Counted from the stretch's first letter, positions 51,756-62,308 are shown. The stretch is 64,000 bases of DNA from Alphaproteobacteria bacterium (GCA_018222605.1 JAAEZZ010000003.1:62001-126000), one strand, 5' to 3'. The notes: generated by a model from the sequence alone, not told the origin. Translations and numbers: made by a program.

Positions 51756-52757
51756 TCAGACCATTTGCGCAGGGATCGGCTTCGGAGAGAAGCTTTTCCC
51801 CTCTGCCAGCGCCGCACGCGCCTCATCATATTCGCGCTTCAGCTGGGCAACATAGTCTGCCGTCGGCATACGCTTCTGAATGGCGCCAATGCCCTGGCCG
51901 CAGCCCCAGATGTCTTTCCAGGCCTTGGCTTCCTGATTGCCGCCAGAGCCGAAATTCATCTTGCTTGGGTCGCTTTCCGGAAGATTGTTCGGGTCGAGAC
52001 CTGCGCGGGAGATGGACGGCGCCAGATAGTTGCCATGTACGCCGGTGAAGAGGTTCGAGTAGACAATGTCGCCTGCCTTGGAGTCGACAATCATGTCCTT
52101 GTAGCCGTCGACCGCGTTGGCTTCGTCACAGGAGATGAAGGCAGAGCCCATATAGGCAAGGTCTGCGCCCATGGCCTGGGCTGCCGCGATGGCACCGCCA
52201 TTGGCAATGGAACCGGACAGCGCCAACGGGCCGTCAAAGAACTGGCGAATCTCCTGAATCAGCGCGAAAGGTGACAGCGTACCGGCATGGCCGCCAGCGC
52301 CCGTGCAAACCGCGATCAGGCCGTCGGCGCCCTTTTCCAGTGCCTTGTGCGCGAAGACAACATTGATGATGTCGTGCAGAACGATGCCGCCATAGGAGTG
52401 GATCGCGTCATTCACTTCCTGACGCGCGCCCAGCGACGTGATCACGATCGGCACCTTGTACTTCACACACATCTCGACATCATGATCGAGACGGTTGTTC
52501 GTCTTGTGGACAATCTGATTCACCGCGAATGGCGCAGCGGGCTGATCAGGATTCTTCTCATTGTACTCAGCAAGCTCTGTCGTGATCCGGTCGAGCCATT
52601 CGTCCAGCACATGTTCCGGGCGCGCATTCAATGCGGGAAAGCTGCCGACCACGCCAGCCTTGCATTGGGCGATCACGAGATCCGGGTTGGAAATGATGAA
52701 CAGCGGTGACCCGATAACGGGAAGGCGCATGTTCTGAAGAATGGGGGGCAGTGCCAT
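51756..52757 (-). CDS. NAD(P)H-dependent flavin oxidoreductase / nitronate monooxygenase family
   Basis: A 333-residue FMN-binding TIM-barrel enzyme of the nitronate monooxygenase (2-nitropropane dioxygenase) family. N-terminal LPVIGSPLFIISNPDLVIAQCKAGVVGSFP (11-40) and the FMN phosphate region GAGGHAGTLSPFALIQEI plus LSGSIANGGAIAAAQAMGADLAYMGSAFI. Family members oxidise nitronates or act as FMN-dependent quinone or enoyl reductases. Start at ATG 52757, where similarity begins. Physiological substrate unknown. Confidence 0.88.
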   Translation of the reverse strand: MALPPILQNMRLPVIGSPLFIISNPDLVIAQCKAGVVGSFPALNARPEHVLDEWLDRITTELAEYNEKNPDQPAAPFAVNQIVHKTNNRLDHDVEMCVKYKVPIVITSLGARQEVNDAIHSYGGIVLHDIINVVFAHKALEKGADGLIAVCTGAGGHAGTLSPFALIQEIRQFFDGPLALSGSIANGGAIAAAQAMGADLAYMGSAFISCDEANAVDGYKDMIVDSKAGDIVYSNLFTGVHGNYLAPSISRAGLDPNNLPESDPSKMNFGSGGNQEAKAWKDIWGCGQGIGAIQKRMPTADYVAQLKREYDEARAALAEGKSFSPKPIPAQMV

Positions 52758-52932
52758 GAGAGAATACCTCATTACCGAACAGGATACAGTTTACGTAAAC
52801 GGAAACTAGCGGCTGGTCCATGCGGCACAAGCCGTTACGTTGGGGATACCTCTTGCCCTGACAGCAGCTTCAGGCCAGACTGTCACCCAATCCAGCACAT
52901 TCACACAAGAAACCACCGAGGGAGAAAACGGA

Positions 52933-54117
52933 ATGCGGAAAGCCAGCCTTATGTTTGGTAGCGCTATCATACTTGCCGCTCATCTTGCCGCCTGCTCAGG
53001 CGAAAAACCTGCAGCGCCTGCAGAGCAGGAGACGGTCACACAAACACCGCCGGTCGAAGCAGAACCGGTAGAAGACGCCTCTGCCACTAATTCGAAATAT
53101 CTTGAGCAGCCGCTCGTCACGGAAATCTTCACGGCCGACCCGTCCGTGCATGTCTGGGATGATGGCCGCATCTATGTCTATCCCAGTCATGACTATGACG
53201 CCGGCATTCCGGAAGACGACCTCGGCAGCCAGTATGCGATGCGCGACTATATCGTCCTCTCCATGGATGAAGTCGGCGGTGATGTGACGATCCACGATGT
53301 CGCGCTCGATGTGGATGATGTGCCATGGGCCGCCCAGCAAATGTGGGCACCGGACGCGGCTCACAAGGATGGCAAATACTATCTCTATTTCCCGGCCAAG
53401 GATGAGAATGGCGTGTTCCATATCGGTGCGGCTGTTTCCGACAGCCCAACCGGGCCGTTCACGGCCGAACCGGAAGCCATTGAAGGCTCATTCTCCATGG
53501 ACCCGGCTGTCTTCGAGGATGATGACGGCGAATATTACATGTATTTCGGCGGCATCTGGGGCGGCCAGCTGCAACGCTGGGCGACAGGCGAATACAATGA
53601 CGATCCGAGTCTCAACACAGATCTGGTCAATGACGATCCGCTGACCAATGAGGATGAAGCTGGCCAACCAGACGATGTCGCGCTGATGCCGAAAATCGCC
53701 AAAATGGCTGACGACATGGTCTCCTTCGCAGAGGCTCCCAAGGATGTGATGATCCTCGACGAGAATGGCGATCCGGTAAAAGCCAAGGATCATGACCGCC
53801 GCTTCTTCGAAGCCGCCTGGGTCAATCGCATCGGGGACACATATTACCTGTCCTATTCCACAGGCGACACGCACAAGATCGTCTATGCGACAGGCGACAG
53901 CCCCTATGGCCCGTTCACCTATCAGGGCGTTGTCAATCAGCCGGTTGAAGGCTGGACCAATCACCACTCCATCTTCCAGCACAATGGCAAATGGTATCTT
54001 GCCTATCATGACGTGCAGCTGTCCGGGAAAAGCCATCTGCGGAACGTCAAGATTACGGAGCTGACCGTGAACGATGACGGCACCATCGAACCGGTAGACC
54101 CGATGCCAGGCGAATAA
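52933..54117 (+). CDS. glycoside hydrolase family 43 lipoprotein
   Basis: A 394-residue exported enzyme. Lipoprotein signal ending LAAC (Cys about residue 21), acidic Ala/Pro/Glu linker to residue 50, then a five-bladed GH43 propeller. Likely catalytic residues: base Asp in FTADPSVHVWDDGRIYVY, pKa-tuning Asp in SMDPAVFEDDDGEYYMYFG, and acid Glu in FFEAAWVNRIGDTYYLSYS. It would release arabinose or xylose units. GGGAG precedes ATG 52933; a strong terminator follows. Confidence 0.9.
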   Translation: MRKASLMFGSAIILAAHLAACSGEKPAAPAEQETVTQTPPVEAEPVEDASATNSKYLEQPLVTEIFTADPSVHVWDDGRIYVYPSHDYDAGIPEDDLGSQYAMRDYIVLSMDEVGGDVTIHDVALDVDDVPWAAQQMWAPDAAHKDGKYYLYFPAKDENGVFHIGAAVSDSPTGPFTAEPEAIEGSFSMDPAVFEDDDGEYYMYFGGIWGGQLQRWATGEYNDDPSLNTDLVNDDPLTNEDEAGQPDDVALMPKIAKMADDMVSFAEAPKDVMILDENGDPVKAKDHDRRFFEAAWVNRIGDTYYLSYSTGDTHKIVYATGDSPYGPFTYQGVVNQPVEGWTNHHSIFQHNGKWYLAYHDVQLSGKSHLRNVKITELTVNDDGTIEPVDPMPGE

Positions 54118-54140
54118 GCCAGGCAACACGGGAACACCTG

Positions 54141-54170
54141 AAAGCTGGCGGGTCTCTCGCCAGCTTTTTT
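54141..54170 (+). terminator. terminator after the GH43 gene
   Basis: Perfect 10-bp stem AAAGCTGGCG / CGCCAGCTTT, 7-nt loop, running into TTTTTT. Confidence 0.92.
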
Positions 54171-54246
54171 CATTTGTGGCGCAACCCTTTCTCGGCCTGC
54201 GCGTTATGGCCCCGCCGCTTCAGCGGCCATAACAAGGAGACGCCCC

Positions 54247-54687
54247 ATGAATTCAGCTCGACGCCGCATCCTGCTTGCAGGTGGCACCGCCATGCTGGCC
54301 ACATCTCTTTCCGCCTGCGGAACCATCCTTTATCCGGAACGCAAAGGCCAGAGGAGTGGCCGTATCGACCCCTCCATTGCCATTCTTGATGGCATTGGCC
54401 TTCTTCTTTTCCTCGTACCGGGCGTGATCGCCTTCGCAGTGGACTTCTCCAACGGCACCATCTACCTGCCGGGCACTCAGGCGTCAGCCGAGACGAATGA
54501 TGAGATCCAGACGGCGCGCTTCAAGGGCGAGCTAACGGAAGAAAAACTCGATACGGCCTGGAACGAGACTTATGGCGATGCAAAGCCATTCGAAGTCTCC
54601 CAGCTGGAGCGGTATCCGATCCGCAACCAGTCCGACATTTCATCCCTGATTGGTCACCTGTCCGCGTCGAATTACGCACGCGGCTAA
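54247..54687 (+). CDS. conserved lipoprotein with one membrane segment
   Basis: A 146-residue protein with a lipoprotein signal (MNSARRRILLAGGTAMLATSLSAC, Cys 24) and the segment RIDPSIAILDGIGLLLFLVPGVIAFAVDFSNGTIYLP (about 39-75), including a hydrophobic span. It resembles small envelope lipoproteins of proteobacteria; no activity is known to me. AAGGAG lies 6-11 bp before the ATG. Confidence 0.75.
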   Translation: MNSARRRILLAGGTAMLATSLSACGTILYPERKGQRSGRIDPSIAILDGIGLLLFLVPGVIAFAVDFSNGTIYLPGTQASAETNDEIQTARFKGELTEEKLDTAWNETYGDAKPFEVSQLERYPIRNQSDISSLIGHLSASNYARG

Positions 54688-54721
54688 ATTGTCATGCATC
54701 TGCCGGCTGACCGAGGGTCCC

Positions 54722-54940
54722 TCAACCCCTGGTCAGCCGGTCCTGCATCATCGCCAACCAGCTCTGCTGGCGATGCAGCATGGATATGACATCATCCGGA
54801 TCCCCACTCTCCAACAGTCCGTCAATGGCGACACTAGACACCTGCGTGTGACGCTCCATGAAGTCCTGCGGCAAGTGGCGTTTCATTGCATCAGGACGTG
54901 CAGACAGACGGGGCTGGAAAGTGAGAAGTTTGGCTGACAT
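54722..54940 (-). CDS. possible small protein divergent from mutA
   Basis: A 72-residue frame with GGAG 7 bp before ATG 54940. The sequence is mixed helical (GDPDDVISMLHRQQSWLAMMQDRLTRG at the C terminus) and looks protein-like. No family recognised. It shares the 54941-55066 promoter region with mutA. The only alternative use of this ~380-bp gap I see is as a plain spacer. Confidence 0.45.
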   Translation of the reverse strand: MSAKLLTFQPRLSARPDAMKRHLPQDFMERHTQVSSVAIDGLLESGDPDDVISMLHRQQSWLAMMQDRLTRG

Positions 54941-55066
54941 CACTTCGCTCCAATTTGCGAATAATTCTCAATCGCACACTTATGCGGTCTCAGTCAAGCG
55001 ACCTTTCGCCCCTGACGCATCGGAAACAGTTCACAAACCCCATCTGTTCGGCATAAATGCCGGCTC

Positions 55067-56986
55067 ATGGCAGACGACATCCTTTCCCTGAGCAGCAGCT
55101 TCCCCGATGCGACCGAGGCCGATTGGCTCGCAAGCGTCGAAAAGGCCCTTAAGGGCCGCGGCATTGATTCGATTACGCGAAAGACGGCGGACGGGCTGGA
55201 AATTCATCCCCTCTACCGCGAGAGCGACTTTCCTACGGCCTCCGATCCGCTCGGCACGCCAGGTGAGGCGCCCTATCTGCGTGGGCCAACAGCCGCGCCG
55301 GACAAATTCATGCCCTGGGACATCCGCCAGGCCTTCACGCATCCGTCGCCGCATGTGACGAATGAAGAAATCCTGCGCGATCTCGAGCGCGGCGTGATGT
55401 CGATTGAGCTGAAACTGGATGCGACAGGTCGCAACGGCGTTCAGATCACCACGCTGAACGAGATGAAAGCCGCGCTGGATGATGTACGCGCAGACATCGC
55501 CACCATCGCGCTGGACCATGCCGCAGGCGCCGGAGCGCAGGCCGCAACGCTTCTCGCGCTCTGGGGACAAAGCCAGGCCGATTCCCAAAGTTTGAAACTC
55601 GACTTCAACATGGACCCGCTCGGCAATCTGGCCCGCACCGGCAATCTGGAAGGCGGCCTGAACCCGACCTTTGCCCGCTTTGCCGAAACGCTTGAACAGC
55701 TGGGCAAGGCCTATCCGAATGCCGGTTTTGTGCGCATTGATGCCCGCATGGTGCATGAAGCCGGCGGCTCTGAAGCCCAGGAACTCGCGGCCCTCATTGC
55801 CAGCGCTGTCGACACGCTGCGGCGCCTCGACCACCGCACAGATATTTCCACACTAATCCCGCGGATGAGTTTCGCTGTGGCGCTGGATTCGAATTACGGT
55901 ATCGGCGTTGCCAAACTGCGCGCCGCCCGTCGCCTCTGGGCCCGCTGTCTCGATGCGCTGGGCCAGGACGCCGTGCCGATGCGCCTGCATGCAACAAGCT
56001 CTGCGCGCATGCTGACACGTTATGATGCATGGACGAACATGCTGCGCAACACCGGCGCGGCCTTTGCGGCAGCTGTCGGCGGCGCAGACATCGTGACGAT
56101 CCGGCCCTTCAACGAAGCCCTCGGCACTCCGGAAGAGCTGGGCCGCCGCATCGCGCGCAACACGCAGATCATCGCCATGGAAGAAAGCCAGCTTGGCCGC
56201 GTGGCAGATCCGACAGGCGGCGCATGGTTCACCGAAACCTTCGCAGACGATCTGGCCGAAGCGGCATGGAAAGAATTCCAGGCCATTGAGCATGAAGGCG
56301 GCTTTGCAGCCTCTCTCATCTCCGGCGCATTTCAGGACCGTATCGCCGCGATCCGGACGGAACGCGACAAGGCCATTGCCAAGCGTAAGGTGCCGATCAC
56401 CGGTATCAGCGAATTCCCGTTGCTCGACGAGATCACCGCGCCTGTGGCAGACGATGTTTCCGTCACCCCGCGTGACGGTATGTCTGATGAAGGCTTCAAG
56501 CACTTCGTCCAGAAGGAAATGCCGCCAGCAGAAGACGATGCCACATGCGCGCCGCTGGAACCAATCCGGCTTTCTGGCGACTATGAAGCTTTGCGCGATG
56601 CCGCCGCAGCGCAGCCGAAAACGCCGACCATCTTCCTCGCAACGCTCGGTCCGCTGGCAGAGCACAATGCCCGCGCAGACTTTGCCCGCAACCTGTTCGC
56701 CGCTGGCGGACTGGAAGCCACACAGCCGCCTGTGCCACCGCAATCGGTCTCTGAAGCCGTCGCGGCCTTCAAGGCATCCGGCAGCAAGCTTGCCTGCATC
56801 TGCGGTGCAGACGCCCGTTACGAAGACGAGGCCTCTGAGACCGCCAAGGCCCTGAAAGCCGCTGGCGCAGTGCATGTCTGGCTCGCCGGAAAGTTCGAAG
56901 GCGAGGGCATCGACACAAATATCTTCATGGGCTGCGATGTGCTGCACACGCTGAAACTCACCCACGCAGAACTGGGAGTGAAGTAA
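55067..56986 (+). CDS. mutA: methylmalonyl-CoA mutase, small subunit
   Basis: A 639-residue alpha/small-chain homologue of the B12-dependent mutase. TIM-barrel part similar to mutB (SFAVALDSNYGIGVAKLRAARRLWARCLDALG near 265-297), but the C-terminal domain lacks the DxHxxG cobalamin motif, as expected for the non-catalytic subunit. With MutB it interconverts methylmalonyl-CoA and succinyl-CoA, the last step of propionate use. Its TAA overlaps the next ATG (TAATG). Confidence 0.92.
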   Translation: MADDILSLSSSFPDATEADWLASVEKALKGRGIDSITRKTADGLEIHPLYRESDFPTASDPLGTPGEAPYLRGPTAAPDKFMPWDIRQAFTHPSPHVTNEEILRDLERGVMSIELKLDATGRNGVQITTLNEMKAALDDVRADIATIALDHAAGAGAQAATLLALWGQSQADSQSLKLDFNMDPLGNLARTGNLEGGLNPTFARFAETLEQLGKAYPNAGFVRIDARMVHEAGGSEAQELAALIASAVDTLRRLDHRTDISTLIPRMSFAVALDSNYGIGVAKLRAARRLWARCLDALGQDAVPMRLHATSSARMLTRYDAWTNMLRNTGAAFAAAVGGADIVTIRPFNEALGTPEELGRRIARNTQIIAMEESQLGRVADPTGGAWFTETFADDLAEAAWKEFQAIEHEGGFAASLISGAFQDRIAAIRTERDKAIAKRKVPITGISEFPLLDEITAPVADDVSVTPRDGMSDEGFKHFVQKEMPPAEDDATCAPLEPIRLSGDYEALRDAAAAQPKTPTIFLATLGPLAEHNARADFARNLFAAGGLEATQPPVPPQSVSEAVAAFKASGSKLACICGADARYEDEASETAKALKAAGAVHVWLAGKFEGEGIDTNIFMGCDVLHTLKLTHAELGVK

Positions 56987-57525
56987 TGAGCCCGATTTCC
57001 CGGAACATACTTGTTACTTTGTTGATCGGCTCCGCTCTGAGCGGCTGCTCAAACGAGGCTGACGCTGCTTCGGGATCGGAGTTCATTGCCGAAAACATCC
57101 AAGGTGTCTGGGCCTGTGAGATGGAAAACGAGCGAGATGGCGCGACTCTCTCAATGGTCGGTCACACAACTTATTCCCCGACTGGCAGTTACGAAGCCAC
57201 AGGTCTGGGCGTCGTTTATTTCGAAACGCCCTTCGATCAAATCAGATGGGTAGCGACCTCTTCAGGATCCTTCCAAGTTTCGGACGACAAGCTGACTATC
57301 ACCACCAAAAAAGTCGAAGCCCAGCGGCTGTTTCCAATCGGCTTGTCAGGCGTTGAAGCAGAAACAGTCGCCCAAATCGAAAATGACTTAATTAGCCCAA
57401 TCAACAACTCCAACGAACAAACCAGCGATTACACCATCACTCGTCTGGATACTGATCGATTGGACACCATCAATACTGACGGCACCGCCTGGAAATGCCG
57501 GAAGAAGAGCGAGGCCAATAAATGA
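56986..57525 (+). CDS. lipoprotein inserted between mutA and mutB
   Basis: A 179-residue exported protein with lipobox LSGC (Cys about residue 22) and a soluble domain rich in Thr, Asp and Asn. No family recognised. It overlaps mutA (TAATG) and mutB (ATGA), so it is part of their operon, although mutA and mutB are normally adjacent. AT content is visibly higher than in both neighbours, suggesting later insertion. Confidence 0.78.
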   Translation: MSPISRNILVTLLIGSALSGCSNEADAASGSEFIAENIQGVWACEMENERDGATLSMVGHTTYSPTGSYEATGLGVVYFETPFDQIRWVATSSGSFQVSDDKLTITTKKVEAQRLFPIGLSGVEAETVAQIENDLISPINNSNEQTSDYTITRLDTDRLDTINTDGTAWKCRKKSEANK

Positions 57526-59684
57526 CCAGCTTCCCTGACTTCACGAAACTCGACCTCGGCACGCCTCATGTGAAAGCCGCTGCGCCAAAGCTAGGCGAGG
57601 CCTGGGAGACCCCGGAAGGCGTCGAAGTAAAGACCGCCTATACTGAGGCTGACCGCGCCGGGCTGGACTATCTGGACGATTTCCCGGGCCTCGCCCCGTT
57701 TGGCCGCGGCCCTTACCCGACCATGTACACGAACCAGCCCTGGACGGTTCGTCAGTATGCGGGCTTCTCGACTGCGGAAGACTCCAACGCCTTCTACCGC
57801 CGCAACCTCGCCGCCGGCCAGAAAGGCCTGTCGGTCGCGTTCGACCTCGCCACGCACCGCGGTTACGATTCCGATCACGTCCGCGTGTCGGGTGATGTCG
57901 GTATGGCGGGCGTCGCCATCGACTCCATTCTCGACATGCGGACGCTCTTCTCCGGCATCCCGCTGGACAAGATGTCGGTTTCCATGACGATGAACGGTGC
58001 CGTGCTGCCCATCCTCGCGCTCTACATTGTGGCGGCTGAGGAACAGGGCGTCGGCCCGGAGAAGCTGGCCGGGACGATCCAGAACGACATCCTTAAAGAG
58101 TTCATGGTGCGGAACACCTATATCTATCCGCCCAAGCCCTCCATGCGGATCATTTCGGACATCTTCGCCTATACGTCGCAGAACATGCCGAAATTCAATT
58201 CCATCTCCATTTCCGGCTATCACATGCAGGAAGCCGGCGCGACGGCGGATCTGGAGCTGGCCTACACGCTCGCCGATGGCATCGAATACATCCGCGCCGG
58301 TGTGGATGCGGGGCTGGACGTCGACGCCTTTGCGCCGCGCCTGTCCTTCTTCTGGGCCATCGGCATGAACACCTTCATGGAAGTTGCCAAGATGCGCGCG
58401 GCGCGCCTGCTCTGGGCAAAGCTGGTGAAGGAAGAGTTCAATCCGAAGAATCCAAAATCCCTCAGCCTGCGGACGCACTCTCAGACGTCCGGCTGGTCTC
58501 TCACCGCGCAGGACGTTTACAACAATGTCATCCGCACCTGCCTTGAGGCCATCGCCGCGACCGGCGGGCAAACGCAATCGCTGCACACGAACAGCTTTGA
58601 CGAAGCCCTCGCCCTGCCGACGGACTTCTCCGCCCGGATCAGCCGCAACACGCAGCTTTTCCTGCAACAGGAAGCCGGCGCCTGCCAGACGATCGACATG
58701 TGGGGCGGCTCCTACTATGTCGAGCGCCTGACGCATGACCTTGCCGCCAAGGCCCTCGCCCATATCGAGGAAGTCGAAAAGCTGGGCGGCATGCGCAAGG
58801 CCATCGAGGAAGGCGTACCCAAGCTGCGCATCGAGGAGGCCGCCGCCAATACGCAGGCCCGCATCGACAGCGGCACGCAAACCGTTGTCGGCGTCAACAA
58901 ATTCCTGCTGGACGAGGAAGAAGACGTCCCTGTGCTGAAGGTTGACAATGCCGCTGTGCGCCGCATGCAGCTGGACAAACTCGCCCGTCTGAAATCAGAG
59001 CGGGATGAAGCCGAAGTCACCGCCAAGCTGGATGCGATTGCAAACGCCGCAGCAGGCACGGAAGGCAATCTCCTCGCGCTCGCCGTGGATGCCGCCCGCG
59101 CCAAGGCAACCGTGGGAGAAATCTCCGAAGCGGTTGAGCGCAGCCAGGGCCGCCACAGCGCCGTGATCCGGTCCATCAAGGGCGTCTATGGCGGCGGCGT
59201 AAAAGGCAATGACAAGGCCGAGCAGGCCGTCTCCCTCGCCCAGGCGTTCGAGAAGAAAGCCGGTCGCCGTCCGAAGATCTACATCGCCAAGATGGGTCAG
59301 GATGGACACGACCGTGGCCAGAAAGTCGTCGCCTCCGCGCTGATGGATCTCGGCTGGGATGTCGAGATCGGCCCACTCTTCCAGACGCCGGAAGAGGCCG
59401 CCGCCGATGCCCGCAAGGCTGGCGTGGACATTGTCGCCGCCTCCTCGCTCGCGGCCGGGCACCTTACCCTGGTGCCGGAACTGAAGCGCGCGCTGGGCAA
59501 TGAAGGCGCCGCACATACGCAGATCATTGTGGGCGGCGTGATCCCCCCACAGGATTTCGACGCGCTCTACGCCGCCGGCGCCACCGCCATCTTCCCGCCC
59601 GGCACCGTCATCGCCGACAGCGCCATCAAGATGCTGGAAGTGCTGAACGGTGATGACGACGGCGCGAAGACAGCGGCGGAGTGA
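57522..59684 (+). CDS. mutB: methylmalonyl-CoA mutase, large subunit
   Basis: A 720-residue catalytic subunit. Substrate-barrel region [33 protein letters not shown] (64-96) and the C-terminal B12 domain with [16 protein letters not shown], whose DxHxxG His ligates cobalt, followed by [20 protein letters not shown]. It carries out the radical 1,2-rearrangement of methylmalonyl-CoA. ATGA overlap with the preceding lipoprotein gene. Confidence 0.96.
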   Translation: MTSFPDFTKLDLGTPHVKAAAPKLGEAWETPEGVEVKTAYTEADRAGLDYLDDFPGLAPFGRGPYPTMYTNQPWTVRQYAGFSTAEDSNAFYRRNLAAGQKGLSVAFDLATHRGYDSDHVRVSGDVGMAGVAIDSILDMRTLFSGIPLDKMSVSMTMNGAVLPILALYIVAAEEQGVGPEKLAGTIQNDILKEFMVRNTYIYPPKPSMRIISDIFAYTSQNMPKFNSISISGYHMQEAGATADLELAYTLADGIEYIRAGVDAGLDVDAFAPRLSFFWAIGMNTFMEVAKMRAARLLWAKLVKEEFNPKNPKSLSLRTHSQTSGWSLTAQDVYNNVIRTCLEAIAATGGQTQSLHTNSFDEALALPTDFSARISRNTQLFLQQEAGACQTIDMWGGSYYVERLTHDLAAKALAHIEEVEKLGGMRKAIEEGVPKLRIEEAAANTQARIDSGTQTVVGVNKFLLDEEEDVPVLKVDNAAVRRMQLDKLARLKSERDEAEVTAKLDAIANAAAGTEGNLLALAVDAARAKATVGEISEAVERSQGRHSAVIRSIKGVYGGGVKGNDKAEQAVSLAQAFEKKAGRRPKIYIAKMGQDGHDRGQKVVASALMDLGWDVEIGPLFQTPEEAAADARKAGVDIVAASSLAAGHLTLVPELKRALGNEGAAHTQIIVGGVIPPQDFDALYAAGATAIFPPGTVIADSAIKMLEVLNGDDDGAKTAAE

Positions 59685-59687
59685 GCC

Positions 59688-59948
59688 TTGGAACGAGAGC
59701 CGACACCCGCAGAAAAGGTGTTGGTCGGTTTCATGGCTGGCATGTGCTCAGTTGTCATTTTTGGCATACTGACGCTCGGAGTGGCCGTCGGACTCACCAC
59801 GGTGAATAAGCATCTGGGCGTCGCCTGTTTTGCACTCAGCATGTGCATCGTCACGTTTCAGAACCACCTCGCCCGGCGCCCGTGGCTAAAGGCTCTGTCG
59901 GAGTACTTTGGGCGAGCTTTTGAGCGGATGGTCGTATCGAAGCGATGA
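59688..59948 (+). CDS. small membrane protein of unknown function
   Basis: An 86-residue protein read from TTG 59688, 3 bp after mutB, with two hydrophobic spans (about 10-35 and 42-58) and a basic C terminus. Its stop overlaps the methyltransferase ATG (ATGA), arguing for real translation. An internal ATG at 59733 is possible but would cut the first span. Confidence 0.6.
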   Translation: MEREPTPAEKVLVGFMAGMCSVVIFGILTLGVAVGLTTVNKHLGVACFALSMCIVTFQNHLARRPWLKALSEYFGRAFERMVVSKR

Positions 59949-60559
59949 GCGCTCTGACATCAACCTCCGGATACGCTGAAGAAGCGGACGATCTGTTCGT
60001 GCGATACGAGGCGCTGTCGGCGGCAGAGACACATGCGCACTGGCGCAACCTGTTTCCTGTTCCCCCGGTCCGCACGCTCGACATTGGCGCCGGCACCGGG
60101 CGGGACGCGGCCTGGCTGGTTTCGCTTGGCCACTCTGTACTGGCAGTCGAGCCGGTTGAAACACTGCGCCTGCGAGCGGCAAAGCTTCATCCGGAGCCTG
60201 AGATCACCTGGCTGGAAGACAGCCTGCCAGACCTCGCAAACACACACACCCGTGGCGAACGGTTCGGCATGGTGATGATCAACGCCGTGTGGATGCACCT
60301 GACCATGGAAGAACGCGCCGCCGCTATGGGCCGCGTTGCCGCCCTGGCGGCGCCAGACGCCCGCCTGTTCATAAGCCTGCGGCACGGTCCGATCCCTCAA
60401 GGTCGCCGCATGTTTGACGTAACAGGCGAGGAGACCATCGCCCTCGCTGCCCCTCATGGCCTCCGCCCGATCAGTCATATCCGCAAGAATTCCACAATGG
60501 CCGAGAACGCGGCGCGCGGCGTTGAATGGACCGCGCTCGTCTTCGAAAAAGCCACTTGA
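59945..60559 (+). CDS. SAM-dependent methyltransferase, class I
   Basis: A 204-residue soluble methyltransferase. SAM-binding motif [27 protein letters not shown] (about 41-66), acidic post-motif and a motif reading [22 protein letters not shown] near 108-129. Acceptor unknown. Coupled to the preceding small membrane protein by ATGA. Confidence 0.88.
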   Translation: MSALTSTSGYAEEADDLFVRYEALSAAETHAHWRNLFPVPPVRTLDIGAGTGRDAAWLVSLGHSVLAVEPVETLRLRAAKLHPEPEITWLEDSLPDLANTHTRGERFGMVMINAVWMHLTMEERAAAMGRVAALAAPDARLFISLRHGPIPQGRRMFDVTGEETIALAAPHGLRPISHIRKNSTMAENAARGVEWTALVFEKAT

Positions 60560-60615
60560 AACACTGGCATGGGCTCCCATTTATATATTGCTATTCGATA
60601 AAAGGCCCGCCACCA

Positions 60616-60936
60616 ATGATCATCTCCACCACACCGACCCTTCAAGGGCACGACATCTCGAAATATCTCGGTATTGTCTGCGGAGAGATCGTGATTGGCG
60701 CGCATATCGGGAAAGACATTCTCGCCAGCTTCACCAACATCGTCGGCGGGCGCTCCAACGCCTATGAGAGCACGCTGCGCGAAACGCGTGATGATGCACT
60801 GGCGGAGATGATGGAAGAAGCGAAGAAGCTCGGAGCGGACGCAGTTGTCGGCCTGAAATTCGATTACACCGTTATCGGCCAGAACGGCTCCATGATGATG
60901 GTCGCCGTCTCCGGAACAGCCGTCACCCTCGCATGA
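60616..60936 (+). CDS. YbjQ / UPF0145 family protein
   Basis: A 106-residue YbjQ-family protein: [51 protein letters not shown], then [18 protein letters not shown]. The family forms small oligomers and is tied to metal or stress responses without a settled function. ATG 60616 is where similarity begins. ATGA overlap with the next gene. Confidence 0.92.
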   Translation: MIISTTPTLQGHDISKYLGIVCGEIVIGAHIGKDILASFTNIVGGRSNAYESTLRETRDDALAEMMEEAKKLGADAVVGLKFDYTVIGQNGSMMMVAVSGTAVTLA

Positions 60937-61337
60937 GCCTCCTCAACGAAACCGCCCCGACAGCGGACGTGATGCTGGACATTGCGACGGCCTGTCTTAA
61001 GCGGCTGCCAAAGCATATGCGTGATGCGGCGGGCGACATCCGCATCATCGTGTCTGACTATGCCGAGAAGGCAATCCTGCACGATATGAACATCCCGAAC
61101 GCCCTGGGCCTGAGCGGGCTTTATATCGGTGTTCCGCTGACGCATGAAAGCGTCACCTACCCCTCAATGGACCGCCCGCTGATCTATCTCTACCGCATGC
61201 CGATGCTGATGGAGTGGGCCTCGCGCGAGGATGTCACCATCACCGAAATGGTGGAGCACGTGTTCATCCACGAACTCGGCCACCATTTCGGGTGGTCTGA
61301 TGAAGATATGCACCGCACATTGGGCGGCGAAGACTAG
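60933..61337 (+). CDS. small zincin-like metallopeptidase family protein
   Basis: A 134-residue cytoplasmic protein with the minimal zincin motif [11 protein letters not shown] (about 113-123): two His and the Glu of HExxH plus a downstream Asp, typical of the metallopeptidase family annotated in alphaproteobacteria (DUF1025-like). Substrate unknown. Coupled to ybjQ by ATGA. Its TAG lies opposite the stop of the convergent GFA gene; the two genes share CTAG. Confidence 0.88.
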   Translation: MSLLNETAPTADVMLDIATACLKRLPKHMRDAAGDIRIIVSDYAEKAILHDMNIPNALGLSGLYIGVPLTHESVTYPSMDRPLIYLYRMPMLMEWASREDVTITEMVEHVFIHELGHHFGWSDEDMHRTLGGED

Positions 61338-61738
61338 GACGCGTCCGCCTTAGATTTGTGGGCCAGCGCATCCGCATTGGCTTCCCAATTCTGGCCATCG
61401 AAGCGATTAATGGTCACGTCGAAATCCTGCCAATTGTCCAGGCATCGCCAGGTGATGGCATAGCCGTCCTGGTTAGATCGCGGCACATAGAAGCTTTTGA
61501 TGCCACAGATACTGCAGAAGCGATGCTTCGCCCCACCCGTATTGAAAGTGTATTCAGACAGTTTATCCGCCCCCTGAAGAAGGCGAAAGTGCGTTCCCGG
61601 CACGATGACATGGATGTTCCCGCTCATCGCGCAGATGGAGCAATTGCAGTCTTCCACCTCAAAGGCCTGCGGCAAGTTCACTTCAAAGTGGACTGCGCCG
61701 CAATGGCACCCGCCGCTACGCCAGGCTGTCTCTGCCAT
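61334..61738 (-). CDS. GFA-family (glutathione-dependent formaldehyde-activating-like) protein
   Basis: A 134-residue zinc protein of the GFA/CENP-V family: GGCHCGAVHFEV (8-19), DCNCSICAMSGNIHVIVPG (near 28-46) and HRFCSICGIKSFYVPRS (near 72-88) supply the Cys ligands of two zinc sites. Many members are of uncertain function. ATG 61738 lies 2 bp before the stop of the preceding YbjN gene, so the two form an operon. Confidence 0.9.
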   Translation of the reverse strand: MAETAWRSGGCHCGAVHFEVNLPQAFEVEDCNCSICAMSGNIHVIVPGTHFRLLQGADKLSEYTFNTGGAKHRFCSICGIKSFYVPRSNQDGYAITWRCLDNWQDFDVTINRFDGQNWEANADALAHKSKADAS

Positions 61739-61739
61739 G

Positions 61740-62219
61740 TCAGTTCTCTTCAGACATATGCGCCGCATAGGAGGTGAGGATGTCCTCAAACATCTTCAGG
61801 TCTTCTGCGTCAAAATTATGCTCGTTTTGCAGATCAAGCCCATAATCCACACCGATGCCATAGCTTTCGCCATCCCCACTGGGCAGGATAAAGGCACGCC
61901 CAAAGGGATAACTGTCATTATAGAGATTGGTCTGCTCGTACATGGCAAGATCGGGTGATCCCGACATAGTAAATGTTGCAAAGAACATGGCCGAATTGCA
62001 CATTTTCGACTCATCGCAATTCATCAACCGCACAGAGTAGTAATACTCGCCCTGCTTTGCATCCACGCGCGCAACATCATCACCCAGCCAGGTGACCTCC
62101 ACTTCCTCACTGCCGGCATTGGTCAAAACCTTGCCGGCATTTTCCGGCGCAATCGGCCAGGCAAGTGCAGGAACCGCCATCGCAAAAGCCGCCACCGCGC
62201 AAACCATCATTCTGATCAT
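61740..62219 (-). CDS. exported YbjN-domain protein
   Basis: A 159-residue protein with signal peptide MIRMMVCAVAAFAMAVPALA and a YbjN-like domain (YYSVRLMNCDESKMCNSAMFFATFTM and a FGRAFILPSGD segment with conserved aromatic spacing). YbjN proteins are chaperone-like and fold-conserved, with unclear roles. Upstream of the GFA gene in one transcript. Confidence 0.78.
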   Translation of the reverse strand: MIRMMVCAVAAFAMAVPALAWPIAPENAGKVLTNAGSEEVEVTWLGDDVARVDAKQGEYYYSVRLMNCDESKMCNSAMFFATFTMSGSPDLAMYEQTNLYNDSYPFGRAFILPSGDGESYGIGVDYGLDLQNEHNFDAEDLKMFEDILTSYAAHMSEEN

Positions 62220-62308
62220 CTCGTATTTCCCCTACACAATTGATCTTTCAGCATTCTGACATGCTGGCACGGAAAACATCAATGGCTGTAAAAGTTGAAA
62301 TTTTAAGG

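Noticed and set aside
57591-58880. 429-codon minus-strand frame opposite mutB
   Set aside because: Antisense to a highly conserved enzyme; no plausible start signal or motif.
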